Assembly (NCBI RefSeq): GCF_035046485.1
Contig: NC_085137.1
Span: forward strand, 3,511,977 to 3,575,976
Reading direction: 5' to 3'
DNA length: 64,000 bases
Origin: Aedes albopictus
Taxonomy: Eukaryota; Arthropoda; Insecta; Diptera; Culicidae
Position 1 is the stretch's first letter. The number at the start of each line of letters is the position of its first letter. Position numbers and translations under genes: made by a program. Below the pieces are notes generated by a model. The model did not search any database and had not been told where the DNA came from. It saw nothing but the letters and a program-made list of their open reading frames with translations. Shown piece by piece: positions 21,758 through 33,659 of this stretch.

Positions 21758-21825
21758 AGATCATGAGTACATGTTTGACGAGAAAGGCACTATCACCACT
21801 AGGTGGATTAATCTGGTTTTTTTTT

Positions 21826-24600
21826 GTTTAAACGCAACCTACTGTATACTGAAATACAATGCTTTGATTGTCAGTAAAACTCTTTGAAAATTCTACAACT
21901 CTACCAATTTTCTCTAATAAATATACATACATACATACATACCAATTTTCTGTTAGTTTTAGTGAAATAACATAAAATCTTGAAAATCTGATTAAACATT
22001 TTGTAAATAATCGTGATCCAACTGATTATTAACGTTCAATCAAAAGATCGTGTTCAATATTCAAAATCTTAACAATCTACCGCGTCGTGGTTTCGTACTA
22101 CAGCATCATTATGGTCCTTGCTGGTATTAAAAACGATCGCTCTCGATCACGTGGAAGAAAACAAAAGCCGCCTCGTCGCGTTGAGTTGTTCTGGCAAAAT
22201 CCGCGGAGCTGTTGCGATCACGGCAAAATATTTTACTATAGGTACCTGCAAGGCGAGTCCCGGACCGGAATTCAGAGGAAGCAAGTGGCACAAAGCCGGC
22301 AGCCGCCGTACTTACCGTAAGGTTTATCTCGGATTTCGCTATCGCTGTTATCTGCAATCGAAAGTCACGGAGAGAAAAAGTAAAATTGAGATAATTGCGT
22401 TAATCGTGCTCTGGTCGATGGTGTATGCTAACAACGCGATCATTTTAATATATTTCAATATATGTGTAGAGATAGGTATACTGGACCTCGGACCTTGGAT
22501 ATAGGTTCAGTTCACAGTTGCTGGCTGCTGCCTGCCCGCAATCAACGACGATCTAAACTTCCGAAATATGTTCTCATGGGTCTGGGTTCATTCATAACCG
22601 GCTCGAATCGCGCGGTAATTTTCTAAACGGGCGCGCCTGTCAGATCGTAATGATGCCAGACAGACGGACACAGAGGTGCGATGATCATGCGGAGCGATAT
22701 TTCTCTTTTGATGCCCCAGAGATTTGGGGAAGCTTACCAAAACAGAATGTGTACGAGCTGACAGACGGCGGCCAGAGGTGTGAATGAAGTGTAGCAGCGT
22801 GGACGATGATGAAATTAGCCGTGGCTGAAGAGTTATGAATGAAATCGGAAGCGAATTTGAATGCGATGGTTCAAATGAATGAACTGCGTTCAATCGTAGC
22901 AAGCGTTGAATACGTATTGTTATGGGTGGTATTGTGGAGTTTTAACAAAAGTCGATTTGGATTAACTGAGTTGGCATATGGGAAATTGATTTCTGCTATG
23001 TTGATAAATGAACAGCCTACTAGACGTCTTCATTTGGTCAACTTCTTCAAGCTTAAATGGTTCTGAATTTTATTCCCAGCGATGTTTAATTAGCCAGGTC
23101 CGACTTAATTCTTCGAATTGTCGGAACGAAAAAAATATCAACATTAAATTACCATGCACAACCACACCCCATAACCGAAAACATAACGCGACCACAGGTA
23201 TCGTTTCAAGCCGTCCTTTCCCAAGCCAGGAAGCGAAGAATTATCCATAATTACCGCCAACAATGAACGTTAACACCGTTTCGGCCAAGTGTAGCTAGCA
23301 GCAGCCTAGAAATCTGTCTGCAGAGTGCTGTTAGTAGCCCATCAACGCGCTCCTCGATCGTTTCGGATGATCACTCACCACGACGGAGAGCGAGGATCGT
23401 TTCCATATTCAAATAATCACGCGAGAGGGAAAAGAGCATATTATTCATCATCCGGGCATGAAGAATCAGCTTCTTGCTTCACTCCGGACTGCTTGGTTCC
23501 GCTTATTAGATTGCGTCTTTTGTCCAAACTCATCAAAGCAATCTGGTTTGATCATTCTTCTACCAGTTCGGCCATCTGTGGCGTATAACCCTTTTCGTAC
23601 GGCGGAGATGATGACCGTGGTAGACGATCGTCGTTCAAGCGCATTAGGCAAAAGAGAAGATCGTGAAGTAATTTTTGTCTTCTAGAAGACGATGATGATG
23701 ATGATTTTCGTTGAGACCCAACTAATTTTAAAAATTCAAATTTCTGCTAACATGATTTGCTACTTTGAGTAAAACGGATAAATACGATCCGGAGCTCGGA
23801 ACGTCAAAATAGGAAAACACATGTCCATCATCGAAGTAGCCTTCACGTGTGCGACGAACCAATTAATAAGCACAAACCCATAACTCCACCGAAAACAACA
23901 ATTAGGTGCCACCGCAGTAGGCAGGCAGGCCACGTCAAACGCGTTGCCATGGTAAAATCGTAAGTGAAGCTTTCAAACTTACGTACGCGGCGATACCAAT
24001 CTGAATTTCCATACGCACTAATTAGTAAGCTTCCAATTAGCCGCTGCTAGTGTAGCCGTGAGGAAAACGCCGGCTCCTACTCGTTCTACGCATAGTTGTC
24101 CCATGTTAGCTTTTGACTGAAATTCTGCGCACAACAATCCCACTATAAAATTTATACGCAAAATTAATGCATTAGACATTTTTAGTTTTTTACTTCACTT
24201 AATAACAAGAATATTTCAATGGTGCATAGTAAATTCTATTCTTTTATATTGGCATAACGTTTCAGCTGGAACAGAACTTGCTTTCGACTTGAATAAAAAT
24301 TCTGGCTTCTATCAGTTTTCGTCGCTTCTACGTTACATATGGCCGCGATGCACGGAAAGCACATAAAGCAAACATAGTGTATATTTAACTTAAATTAAAT
24401 TATAATCAAGTGGCTCAAGTGTCGTGTAGCATGACGAAGCCGATGTTATATGCTGTGCAAGATGACGTTGAGGATGTTGAATAGAATGACTGCTATAGGG
24501 TATCGGATGACACTTGCAGCATTCAGGATCAAATGAAAGTAGCCTATTTTTTGTAGTATAATTTTCAAGAATGCCGTGAAATGGTGAGTGAATGAATTGA
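21826..24600. other. Single-copy-looking region, no confident gene
   Basis: A short (ATAC)n tract lies at about 21919-21943. From 22080 to 24100 the GC content rises and tandem or inverted structure disappears, with many short open frames on both strands but no domain I recognise. A (GAT)n run sits at 23690-23705. The region could hold non-coding exons or regulatory DNA. Confidence 0.35.
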
Positions 24601-26540
24601 TTTTTACTTATCCATTCACTCACTTGTCTCACGTCTCACGGATTGTAACAAAAAATCGGCATTTCCTTGCAATTGCACAACGAAAAACAAACACCAAGAC
24701 TTTGAGGTAAACCCAGTTCGCGAGAAGGTATTGCTTGAACAAGTTAGTGGATTGGTGAATGAGTTTTTCAGTGAGTGGGATAAAATATTGTGTAGATGAG
24801 TTAGTGAGTTTAGAAATGCGTGAGTTGGCGAGTGAATTGGTGAGTGAGTGAACTGATGTGTAAATGAATTGGTAAATGAGAGTTTTTGAATAAGTAATTT
24901 GAAAATTGAATGGAGTAATGGTGAGTGAATGATTTGATGTGTGATTGGTTAGTGAATTCAATATTTTTTGATTTGGTGAATGATTTTGTGAGTGACTAGG
25001 TAGACTACTTACTCGTGTAAGTTTATAATCGAATGAAGTGACCCACTCATTTGCTCACACATTCACTCGCTAACCCCTTGACTCACTTGCCAACACACTC
25101 ACTCATTAAATTAATAACTCACTACATCACTCAATGACTCACTCATTCGCTCATTTACTTACACCTTCATTGACTTACTTACAGTAACTAGCTCACTAGC
25201 TCACTCATTCACTCATTTGATCATCTGCTCACTTTTCCATCACTTACTAACTCGTTACATCACTAGATTACAGGCTCAATGACTTACTCATTCACACCCT
25301 TAGCAACTCACTCACTCATTAAGTTATTAACTCACTACATCACTCATTATTTACCCACACATTCACTCACTAACAGACTCACTCACTCACTAATTCCATT
25401 AACTTACTAACTCATCACTCGCTCACTCACTCATTTACTAGTCAGCTCACTATATTACTCACTAGCTCATTTTAGTTTTCACTTACTCACAAACTCATTT
25501 ATTTACTCACTAACACTCATTTACCCACTACCTTACTAATACACTAATTTACTAACTGACACTCACTCTTTAACAGACTCACTCACTTACTCACCCGCTT
25601 ATTAATTCACTCATTAAATCACACATTCACTCACTAACAAGCTCACTTATTCACCAATTCATACACTCACTAGCTCACTCTGTCATATCTGTATAAATAG
25701 AAATGGAATGGTGTTTGTATGTCACGAATAGGCTCGGGAACGGGCCAATGGATCTACACAATTCTTTCAGTGTTTCATTCATGCAGGGCTTCGACGTGTT
25801 CGTACGGAAAAATAATTGAGAAAATCGACCGGGAACGGACCGAAAACAACAAAGATGCAAATACTACTTTGCGGGGCGTTATTCTACAGAGCTGCATGCC
25901 AAAAAACACAGTAGGCAGGCAGAATGAAGTTTGCCGGGACATCTAGTACTTATTAGTTCACTATTCACTTACTAGCTCAGTAAATCATTCACTTGCCACA
26001 ACCCACGGATCAACATTCCTAGTCACAAACTCTCATACTCACTATCTCACAAACTCATCCATTAACTCATTTACTTGCTTACTTAATATTTTACCAACTT
26101 GCTTACCTAAGCACTCATTCATTAACTACCTCATTAATCATTTACCACGCTCATTACAACGCTAATAACCTAACTGAATAAATCACTTACTGACTAACTC
26201 AAAAATTCACTGCTCGTGGCCCTTAGAAGTGACTGTGCACTTGAAGAGTTTTCACATGGGACTGTAGTGCAAATGTCAGGTTATGAGTGAGTGAATTTCA
26301 CTTACTTATAACCTGACTTCCACGCAACAGATCTCACATGCTCATTAACCCACCAACTCACTCTTTGACTCACTAATTCACATATTTTCTTGCTAACATA
26401 CTCAAATTCACGGAACAGCTCTCTGCCTAAAGCTCTATAACTTTCTCAGTCAGCAACAGACTCACTCAATCTTGGGGCAACTCACACTCACACACTTACC
26501 AATTCATTAATTTTCTTACTCATTCACCATCTCCTTCACT
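24600..26540. repeat. Degenerate (ACTC)n/(GAGT)n array with strand switch
   Basis: From about 24600 to 25000 the plus strand reads GAGTGAATGAGT-type words. From about 25010 to 26540 it reads ACTCACTCATTCACTC-type words. So the array flips strand near 25000-25040. A hairpin GTCAGGTTAT..ATAACCTGAC lies at 26274-26316. A Helitron-like element (25688-25946) is inserted in the second half. Confidence 0.85.
25688..25946 (+). mobile_element. Non-autonomous Helitron-like element
   Basis: Starts TCTGTATAAATAGAAATGG after A and ends GCCGGGACATCTAG before T, the A|T insertion and TC..CTAG ends of Helitrons. AGTAGGCAGGCAG and GTTTGCCGGGAC precede the end as in 10305-10556 and 55313-55430. About 259 bp, no coding. 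It sits cleanly inside the (ACTC)n array. Confidence 0.8.
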
Positions 26541-28789
26541 TACCTATGGTTTTTACCTATCCGATCATAGAGAATGTGTTAAAGTGTGAAACCACGCACT
26601 TTTGTTGTCTTTCGGCTCCGTTTTGCTTTGAGACATTTGAGCCATATGAATGAATGTTTTGTAATGCCAAGTGCCAAGTTAATGAAACTTTAATCACGTT
26701 TTTTTTTCTCAGTTTCAAGTTTTTCAACATGGGACAACTATGCGTAGAACGGCAGTACTCCTCCCGTCCAATCGTTTTTCTTCGGCGCTTCCTTCCACCC
26801 ACTTTGTTGTGGTTTGACATGACAGTTGCTTTCCGTACTGATATCAATCTTAATATTTAATTTCAACTTTGCCTCACCTCGTTCGACCACTCTCGCTCGC
26901 TATTCAAATGAATGATTTGTGAGCTACAGCGGAGTCCCCTGCCTCTGTCTGAAGAAGCTTCACCAAAGTTATGACTTTTACGCCACACACTTGTCGCGGC
27001 GATCGTGGACCCCCGTAGTGTAGAGAAGCGCAAGTGTCAGAAATTGAAGTAGGCGAGGGTGTACGGTACAGTCACACGTGAGTGAGTTGCTACGATTGGT
27101 TGTTTTCCGACGGCGGCGCGTTTCTTCCTTCGGATTACTTTGATTGCGTCAAAAGTTTTGTAAGTTGAATAAAATGTTGAGTTTATTATACATCATAGTG
27201 GAGAAAAGAAGCATGTATCGTAAATGAATTTTATGCAATTCAGTATCACGATTCCTGAAATGAGTTGCGTAGTAAAAAAAAAATAGTTGCATCATGTCCT
27301 AGAGAATTTCGGAACATTGGGATAAAGTTTAGAGAGCGGTATAGTAATCCTCAAAGCTTGCATATGACTCATCAGACAGTTTTGTTTAAGGTTCTAGCTA
27401 GAGCAAGTCCGACCTAAGCGCTACTACCATTTTGCAGCGTTCCCACGGTGTTCAAATCTTCACCGTGAACGCAAGCTCACTCAAACGCAGTCGTTTGTTG
27501 TGTTGCGGCTCCATTTAGTAGTTCCGAAGTTCGCCGCATCGCTTCATTTTCACTTTTCTCCATTCCGCGGCGCCTACTGTGTACTGGACGCCGGCGCTCT
27601 ATCGCCACACAGTTATAACTCGGTGTGACAAATTTTATGTGTTTTTAAAAACGACAATGATAAACGTGCGGGAAGTGACAAAATAGGAATAAAAATTGTC
27701 AAATAGTACAAGCAATTACTTTTATGGGTAGCAGTTTTTTTGGTTGCTTCCCATTTCTTCGGTTCCGAGCTATTACGTATCTTACGGGGTCTGGACATAA
27801 ACATATTTGTTGACCACTTGGTGACACCGGAAACAAGTAGGCACAGCTTTTCAAACAAGAAAAGTGGATGACAGACGTCGCTGACATTGGAATTCCGAAG
27901 ATGATAATTGAGAAAATAATCAACAAACAATTGGCCATTGCTAATGACATGCTACTTGCTGCTGCTGGTGGTGGTTCCACGCTGCAAGACCTACTTGTTG
28001 GTGTTAATTACGCCTAGATTCGTCCAGCCGAAGGGCGCCACCTTTTTTCGCTGTTTTATACATTTATCTCTTATTTAAATTTCAAAGACACGATCAAACC
28101 ACACGATCTGATACACTTTACGTACAATTTAAACATTTCCTCCAGCACAGCAATCGTAGCAACCCGCAGCAACTAGCGATGCAAACGAAACCCTCGCGCG
28201 TCAACAAGCAAGCAGAACTATAATTATGCGACATCACGAGATCATTATCAACGCCCAAATTCAAGCTTGGAAGAGCCCAGTTTTTTTACTCCTCTCCTTC
28301 CCGCGCTCTCTGGCGAGATCTTGATGTTGGATAATTTCAGAGGGACAAAACAGAAATGGAAATTAGTCTGTGAATGTAATAATCATTTTCTTGCTTGCCA
28401 TTCCTTTCCCCGCCGATCGAGAAAACGAGGTGGTGGTAGGCCAGTCAAGGTTTCCATAACGACATGCAAAGTGTACGCGGCGACTACTACGCGGTGGCGC
28501 GCAGCCTACTTCGCCTACTTGGCTCAACGACGCAATTTTTGAAACGATCACTCATCTAAAACTCTAACTAGCATGCGTTTTGGCTGGGGCAGTAATGCTA
28601 TGCAAATTATAGACCACTCCGGGACTCACCGAACACAAATATCCCACTATTGGTGAGTGGCGCAAGGCGTTGGTTTAGCACCTTCGATGATCGAATGACT
28701 GAGCATTTGAACAGTGGGCGTATAGTGGGCGAAACTTAGTAGCTGTTAAGTATCCACGAACTACATAAAAGTAACAATGAGATTTGGCT
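26541..28789. other. Single-copy-looking region, candidate minus-strand exon unproven
   Basis: No repeats of the kinds seen elsewhere. A minus-strand frame at 27699-27980 starts MEPPPAAASSM and continues into a hydrophobic stretch (LLIIFSIIIFGI), as a signal anchor would, but no splice sites or homology confirm it. GC-rich segments at 26980-27130 and 27420-27610 could be promoter-proximal. Confidence in any gene here is low. Confidence 0.3.
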
Positions 28790-29634
28790 ACTCCTGAAAG
28801 CCTGATTTTACCGGAACTAGAAAATAGAAAAGTATTTGATCCCCTGGGATTCTTCGAGCAGTTTTTTTTTTCTTAGATTCTTCCATGAGTTCTTTCACTG
28901 TAAGTTCCTGCTGGAATTCATCCAAGATTTTCTTCTGATATCGACCAGCAGTTCCTTTTGAGATTCTTGCAGTAGTTCCTTCTAAAATTCCTTTTTCTGA
29001 GAATTGCTCCTTCTGAGATTCCATCTGAAGTTTCTGAAGATCTTTCGGCGATCCCTCTAGGGTGTTTTTTTTTTAATATTCTACCGGGAGTTCCTTTGGA
29101 TAACCCTCCAGGATTTCTTCTGAAATTTCTTTCTTAGATTTTTTCGGGATTCTTTCAGAAATTCTTCCAGGAACCCTATCCAAAACTTCTTCAGGAGCTC
29201 ATTCTGGGATTTTTTTTAGAAAATCTTTCTAAGATTCGCCTAGGAGTTTCTCGCAGGAGTTTCTTCTGGATTTCTGCCAGGAGACTTTCTTCTAAAGGTT
29301 TTTGCTGAAATTGCTTTCTGATCTCCACTTAGAGTTCCCTTGTAATTCCCCTAAAAGGAATTCCTCAAGGAAGTGCTGTAGAAATTTCATAAGAAACTCA
29401 TAAAAGTTACCCGTACAGAACTCCTACAGTGATTCCAGTCTACTGGAGGAGTTCCATGATAAGCAACTGTATGATTTTCCATCAAAACATCTGGTAGAAT
29501 TCTAGAACGAACTTCCGGAAGAATTTCTGAAGGATCTGTAGAAATTTTAGACGAAACACCTGGAGCGATCCCGGAAAGAGTTTCTGAAACAATCCCGATA
29601 GAAATTTCTGAAGGATCTTAGATAGTCCCAGCAG
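28790..29634. repeat. Degenerate 12-bp minisatellite with internal polarity flip
   Basis: TTCCTYCTRGGATT polarity to about 29345, then GGAATTTCTGAAGGA polarity. Same family as 13395-16610. Confidence 0.75.
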
Positions 29635-29838
29635 TAAAGCCCAGTTTCGTGTTCAAAAGAACCGATTTCTGTCAGAAACTTTCCACAGTTACTGCCATTT
29701 GAATTGTCATTCCTTAGCAACTGCGTACTGCGATCGAATAAAAACGGTTTCTTGGGCGATTCAGGCAAGGAATTTCCGATGCATCAAGATAGGCCAAAAA
29801 ATTCCTTCTGAACTGCAAATAGCCCTTAAACCCTGGTG
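29635..29838 (+). repeat. Dispersed repeat, third copy of a 160-200 bp unit
   Basis: TAAAGCCCAGTTTCGTGTTC, ACTGCCATTTGAATTGTCAT and AACTGCGTACTGCGATCGAA occur here in order. They occur reverse complemented at 53976-54138 and 62252-62415. Length differences are small indels. Type unknown. Confidence 0.75.
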
Positions 29839-30129
29839 CAATGTCAAAGGAAATGATGAAGGGATTCCAAAAAATAAAACGAATGATTTTACATGTGACT
29901 CTGATTATCTATAATAAAGACAAAAAAAAAACTCTGATTATTACGACCAAGCGGGTGCTCCCGGAAGATGACTTCTGCGTCCACTTTGACGTTGCCGACT
30001 GAGGTTTGAGGTGGATACCGTTTGCCATGCCTACTAGATCGCATGATTTGCTACCAGTGCACTTCAGTGCATTCAAACGCCAGTGAAGCCTTAGCTGTAC
30101 GATAATGTGGGTTGACTATTAAACAAATT
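29839..30129. other. Spacer, nothing recognised
   Basis: Mixed sequence linking the dispersed repeat to the next 12-bp array. It contains an inverted GTGCACTTCAGTGCA-like motif near 30057. Confidence 0.4.
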
Positions 30130-30715
30130 CAGAAAAAAAACTTCCTGGAGGAATCGAAAAACAACAATCTAAAGAATGCCAGAAGGAATAGCATGATGAA
30201 TCCCAAAAGGACCTCCTAGAGGAAAGGAGCTTCTAGAAAAATTCAGAAACAAAGTTCTGGAAGAATTTGAAAAACAACTCCTGAAAGAATCTGTTTAGGT
30301 ACTCCTTCAGCAGTTTTAGGTGAAATCCCTGCAGGAATCCCGGAATGAACTCATGGAGGAATCACTGAAGGAGTTCCTGGACGTATCTTAGGAAGAAATC
30401 TATGAAGGATTTTTTTTTGGAGGAATTCCGTAAGCAACTTCTGGAGTAATCCCGGAAGAATTTTTCAGAGGGATGTCAGAAGGCAGTCTTGATGAAACCT
30501 CAAAAGGAAACTTTGAATGCGCTCCTAAAGAAGCCCATGGAGGAATCCGTGAAAACCCTTGAGGAATCTCAGAAGGTGGAATCTTAGAAAGAACTTTTGA
30601 AGGCATCCCAGAAGGTACTCCTGGTTAATCTCAAAAGAAAGTTTTATCGGATTCACAGGACCAGAAGAAACTGGAGAAATACTGAAAAAAAAACTTCTGG
30701 AAGAATTAAACTTGG
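30130..30715. repeat. Degenerate 12-bp minisatellite, AGGAAT polarity
   Basis: Words such as GGAAGAATTTGAAAA, CCTGGAGGAATC and GAAGGAGTTCC at about 12-bp spacing. It continues the opposite-polarity half of the array begun at 28790. Confidence 0.75.
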
Positions 30716-30774
30716 AACTTGAAGGGAAACATGTGTGGTTGGAACGGAATGACAACCTTACTTACCTTACCGAT

Positions 30775-32505
30775 CAGGCTAAGGCCGGGGTGGCCTCTGC
30801 TTTACATAGTAGCCGTCTCCATTCCACTCGGTCCATGGCTGTTTGTCTTCAGTTCCGCACTCTGCGTAGAGTCCGCAGATCGTCCTCCACTTGGTCGACC
30901 CACCTAGCTCGCTGTGTACCACGTCTTCTTGTACCGGTCGGATGACTCTCGAGAACCATTTTAGTAGACATCCTGATGACGTGACCTGCCACCGTAGCCT
31001 CCCGATTTTCGCGATATGTACGATGGTTGGTTCTCTCAGCAGCTGTTGCAGCTCGTGGTCGTGGTTCATTCGCCTTCTCCAAGTCCCGTCTTCCGTCTGC
31101 ACTGCGCTGTAGACGGTACGCAACACCTTCCGTTCGAAACTTCGTGTGACGGCGAACTTTATTCGATCGTAGAGTTATGCGGTGTTCGAAGTAAGCTTGA
31201 TTTTCTGCCACAATGCGTCTTTGAATTTCAATGCCGGTGTCGTTGTCGGCGATCGCCAGTGAGCTCAAGAACACGAATTCTTCAACCGCCTCGATTTCAT
31301 CACCGTCGATATAAATTCGGGGTGGCGGGCGCGGTGATTCCTCCCTAGAGCCCTTTGCCATCATGTACTTTGTCTTCGACACATTAATAACTAATCCGAT
31401 TCGCCTGGCTTCACTCTTTAGTCGGATGTACGTTTCCGCCATCGTCTCAAATTTACGAGCTATAATACCAATATCATCAGCGAAATCAAGCAGCTGAACG
31501 GACTTCGTGAAAATCGTTCCACTCGTGTTAATCCGCGCTCTCCTAATTACACCCTCTCTAAAGCAATGTTGAACAGCAAGCACGAAAGACCATCACCTTG
31601 CCGTAACCCTCTGGGAGATTCGAAAGGACTCGAGAGTGTCCCTGATACTCGAACTACGCACATCACTCGATCCATCGTCACCTTGATCAATCGTATCAGT
31701 TTATCCGGGAATCCGTATTCGTGCATAGCTGTTCTCGGTCGATTGTATCATACGCCGATTTGAAATCGATGAACAAGTGATGTGTGGACACGTTGTATTC
31801 GCGGCATTTCTGCAACACCTGGCGAACATCTGGTCCGTTGTAGCGCGTTCACCCATGAATCCACCCTGGTATTGCCCAACTCTCTTGCAATCGGTGACAG
31901 ACGGTGGCATAAAATTTGAGAGAGTACCTTGTAGACCGCGCTCAGTAGTTTGATCTCGTGGTAGTTCCCGCAATCCAACTTGTCGCCAACTTTTTGTTGA
32001 TGGGACACACGATACCTTCCACTTCCTCCTCCCAAATCTTGGTAATGACCCAGTGTAGTGCTCTTACCAGTGCTTCTCCACCGTGTTTTAGTAACTCGCT
32101 TGGTAGTTGATCTGCTCCAGCGGCTTTGTTGTTTTTTAACTGGCTAACCTCCTCTTCAATCTCTTGGAGGTTGGGGGCTGGAAATCTTTCGTCCTGCGCA
32201 CGTACTCCTAGATCTGTTACCACGCCATCTTCGGTACTTGCAACGTCGCCATTGAGGTGCATATCGTAATGCTGCCGCCACCTCTCGACCACCTCACGCA
32301 CGCTTGTGAGAATATTCCCGTGATTATCTCGGCACATGTCGGCTTGTGGCACAGAGCCTCTGCGCGAGCGGTTCAGCTTCTCATAGAACTTTCGTGTGTC
32401 CTTAGCGCGGAACAACTCTTCCATCGCTTCGCGATCTCGACTCACGTATACCTTGAAATCACTTGAAGCCCTTTTGTTGGTGAACGGTTGACGAGGTAAC
32501 AAGCT
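30775..32505 (-). pseudogene. Non-LTR retrotransposon (LINE) reverse transcriptase, frameshifted
   Basis: Reading down the minus strand from about 32500, fragments in three frames follow the order of a LINE pol: a linker with FYEKLNRSRRG, finger/palm motifs with KAAGADQLPSELLKHGG, GNYHEIKLLSAVYKVLSQIL, GGFMGERATTDQ, then the catalytic palm LLDFADDIGII (about 31460-31500), INVSKTKYM and the thumb. At least two frameshifts separate the pieces (about 31990 and 31750-31580), so it cannot make an active enzyme. The FADD box itself is intact. The clade is not assigned with confidence. The upstream endonuclease part is missing where the copia remnant starts near 32520. Confidence 0.85.
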
Positions 32506-32532
32506 GTCCCAAGCGCTTCAGTCCATAACGGT

Positions 32533-33654
32533 TTATCCAATTCTGCATCGAATAGAAGACAATAAGGACAACATGGTTCGGTTTATCCGTTCGAACAGAC
32601 CATTTTGCTTCGGGCTATGCGGTTTAGTAATGCACTGCCTCAAATATTGCTTCCAGTCACGATTCACGCACTCGGTACGTTTTAGTCGCTTCAGCCGCTT
32701 ACCTGTTTGGGTCTCTGTAGAGGCTTGAAAATACTTGAAGTAGTCTAGCACTATAGCCGTCTACGTTCGGATAATATAGATGAAGAACTTCCTGCTGCAA
32801 TCGTAGACAAATGTAAGGAAGTACTAAGTAGTAAGCTGCCTTCTATGGAAGGAATTTCCATGGGATCGCACATGTCGTGAAGCCAAATTCCCAAGGCTTC
32901 AAAACTGTTGCTGGCACGGAGGTCCACAGGAACACGAGATTCCACAAAAATGCTGCCAAATCTCCGTTAAAAGGAAGCGCCGCGCGAACACGTCCGTTCA
33001 CTGCCTTCTTCCGCGATGTCCTCGCGGTTCCATCTTACCTTCTCGCTGGCGTAGTGACCCGGCTAGTTGGCCATAGAACGCCCGTCCAAATTCGCTTCCA
33101 ACAGAGTCGTCAGGCCACTTCACGTCCTGCAGAATATTCGCACGTATCGTATCCACTCGCATCTGGATCTCGGACGCTTCTAGGCCCTTGATCATGAGCT
33201 TGTATCGCTTTGTCAAGCCCATCAGCAGAATGCTGGACATCCACCAATCGTTCACTTCGAAACCAATCCGCACCAGTTTGTGACTAGGGGACATCAGCTG
33301 GTGCACGTAATCCTCCACCATAGCACAATCTACCAACTTTACTCCGGTCAGTTGCCGAAGTAGTCCAAACTAACGGAATCTTAGTTGTCCTGAAATTCAG
33401 GCTTCAAATTGTCCCAAGTTTCCTTGACCGTGGCTGTAGTTCGTCAGATCGAAATGGTTGCAAGCGTACGCTTCGAAAGCTCTTTTGTCGGGTTTTTCGT
33501 CTTGATGGCCATCAACGTACCTTCTCGGATCGTGACCATTTTGATTGCAAAGGCCAAGGAACTGCAGTTTTACTGCCCTCCTAACTACTCCAGGATGAAG
33601 GAGAAGAACTACTGGTGATACCCACCGGTCAAGCAGGAAGAGCGTGGGAGTCAT
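32533..33654 (-). pseudogene. Copia-type gag and integrase remnant
   Basis: Going down the minus strand, 33580-33370 reads like the copia gag N-terminus (KELSKRTLATISI, TVKETWDNLKPEF). 33336-32998 continues it with VEDYVHQLMSPSHKL and GLEASEIQM. 32751-32533 is an integrase core fragment containing PHSPKQNGLFERINRTML. Stops and frameshifts separate these parts, and the protease and much of integrase are missing. It abuts copia reverse transcriptase sequence on the opposite strand at 33655-33660. Confidence 0.8.
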
Positions 33655-33659
33655 ACCGA

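Larger units (their letters stand above)
18126..21825 (+). mobile_element. Satellite-bearing element, copy 1, with nested insertions
   Basis: Begins T(n)GCCTTTCTCGTACACTAAG and ends GACGAGAAAGGC..CCACTAGGTGGATTAATC followed by T(n), so GCCTTTCTCGT is inverted at the two ends. Both ends carry small hairpins (GTACACTAAGTGTAC; CCACTAGGTGG). Inside are a (GT)n tract, a degenerate tandem repeat of about 150-170 bp (18470-20070, marker GAACCGGTTCC with GAAGTGGCCAAAT and CATGCATGCGACACATC) and a unique 3' part. Copy 2 is 43712-47066. Copy 1 is interrupted by a foldback (19172-19893), a hAT-like element (20588-21165) and a Penelope-like fragment (about 21432-21757). No transposase is visible, so the class is unknown. 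Confidence 0.7.

Noticed and set aside
22118..22504. 128-codon plus-strand frame as a host gene
   Set aside because: No motif recognised, overlapping frames of similar length on both strands, and no clear splice or start context.
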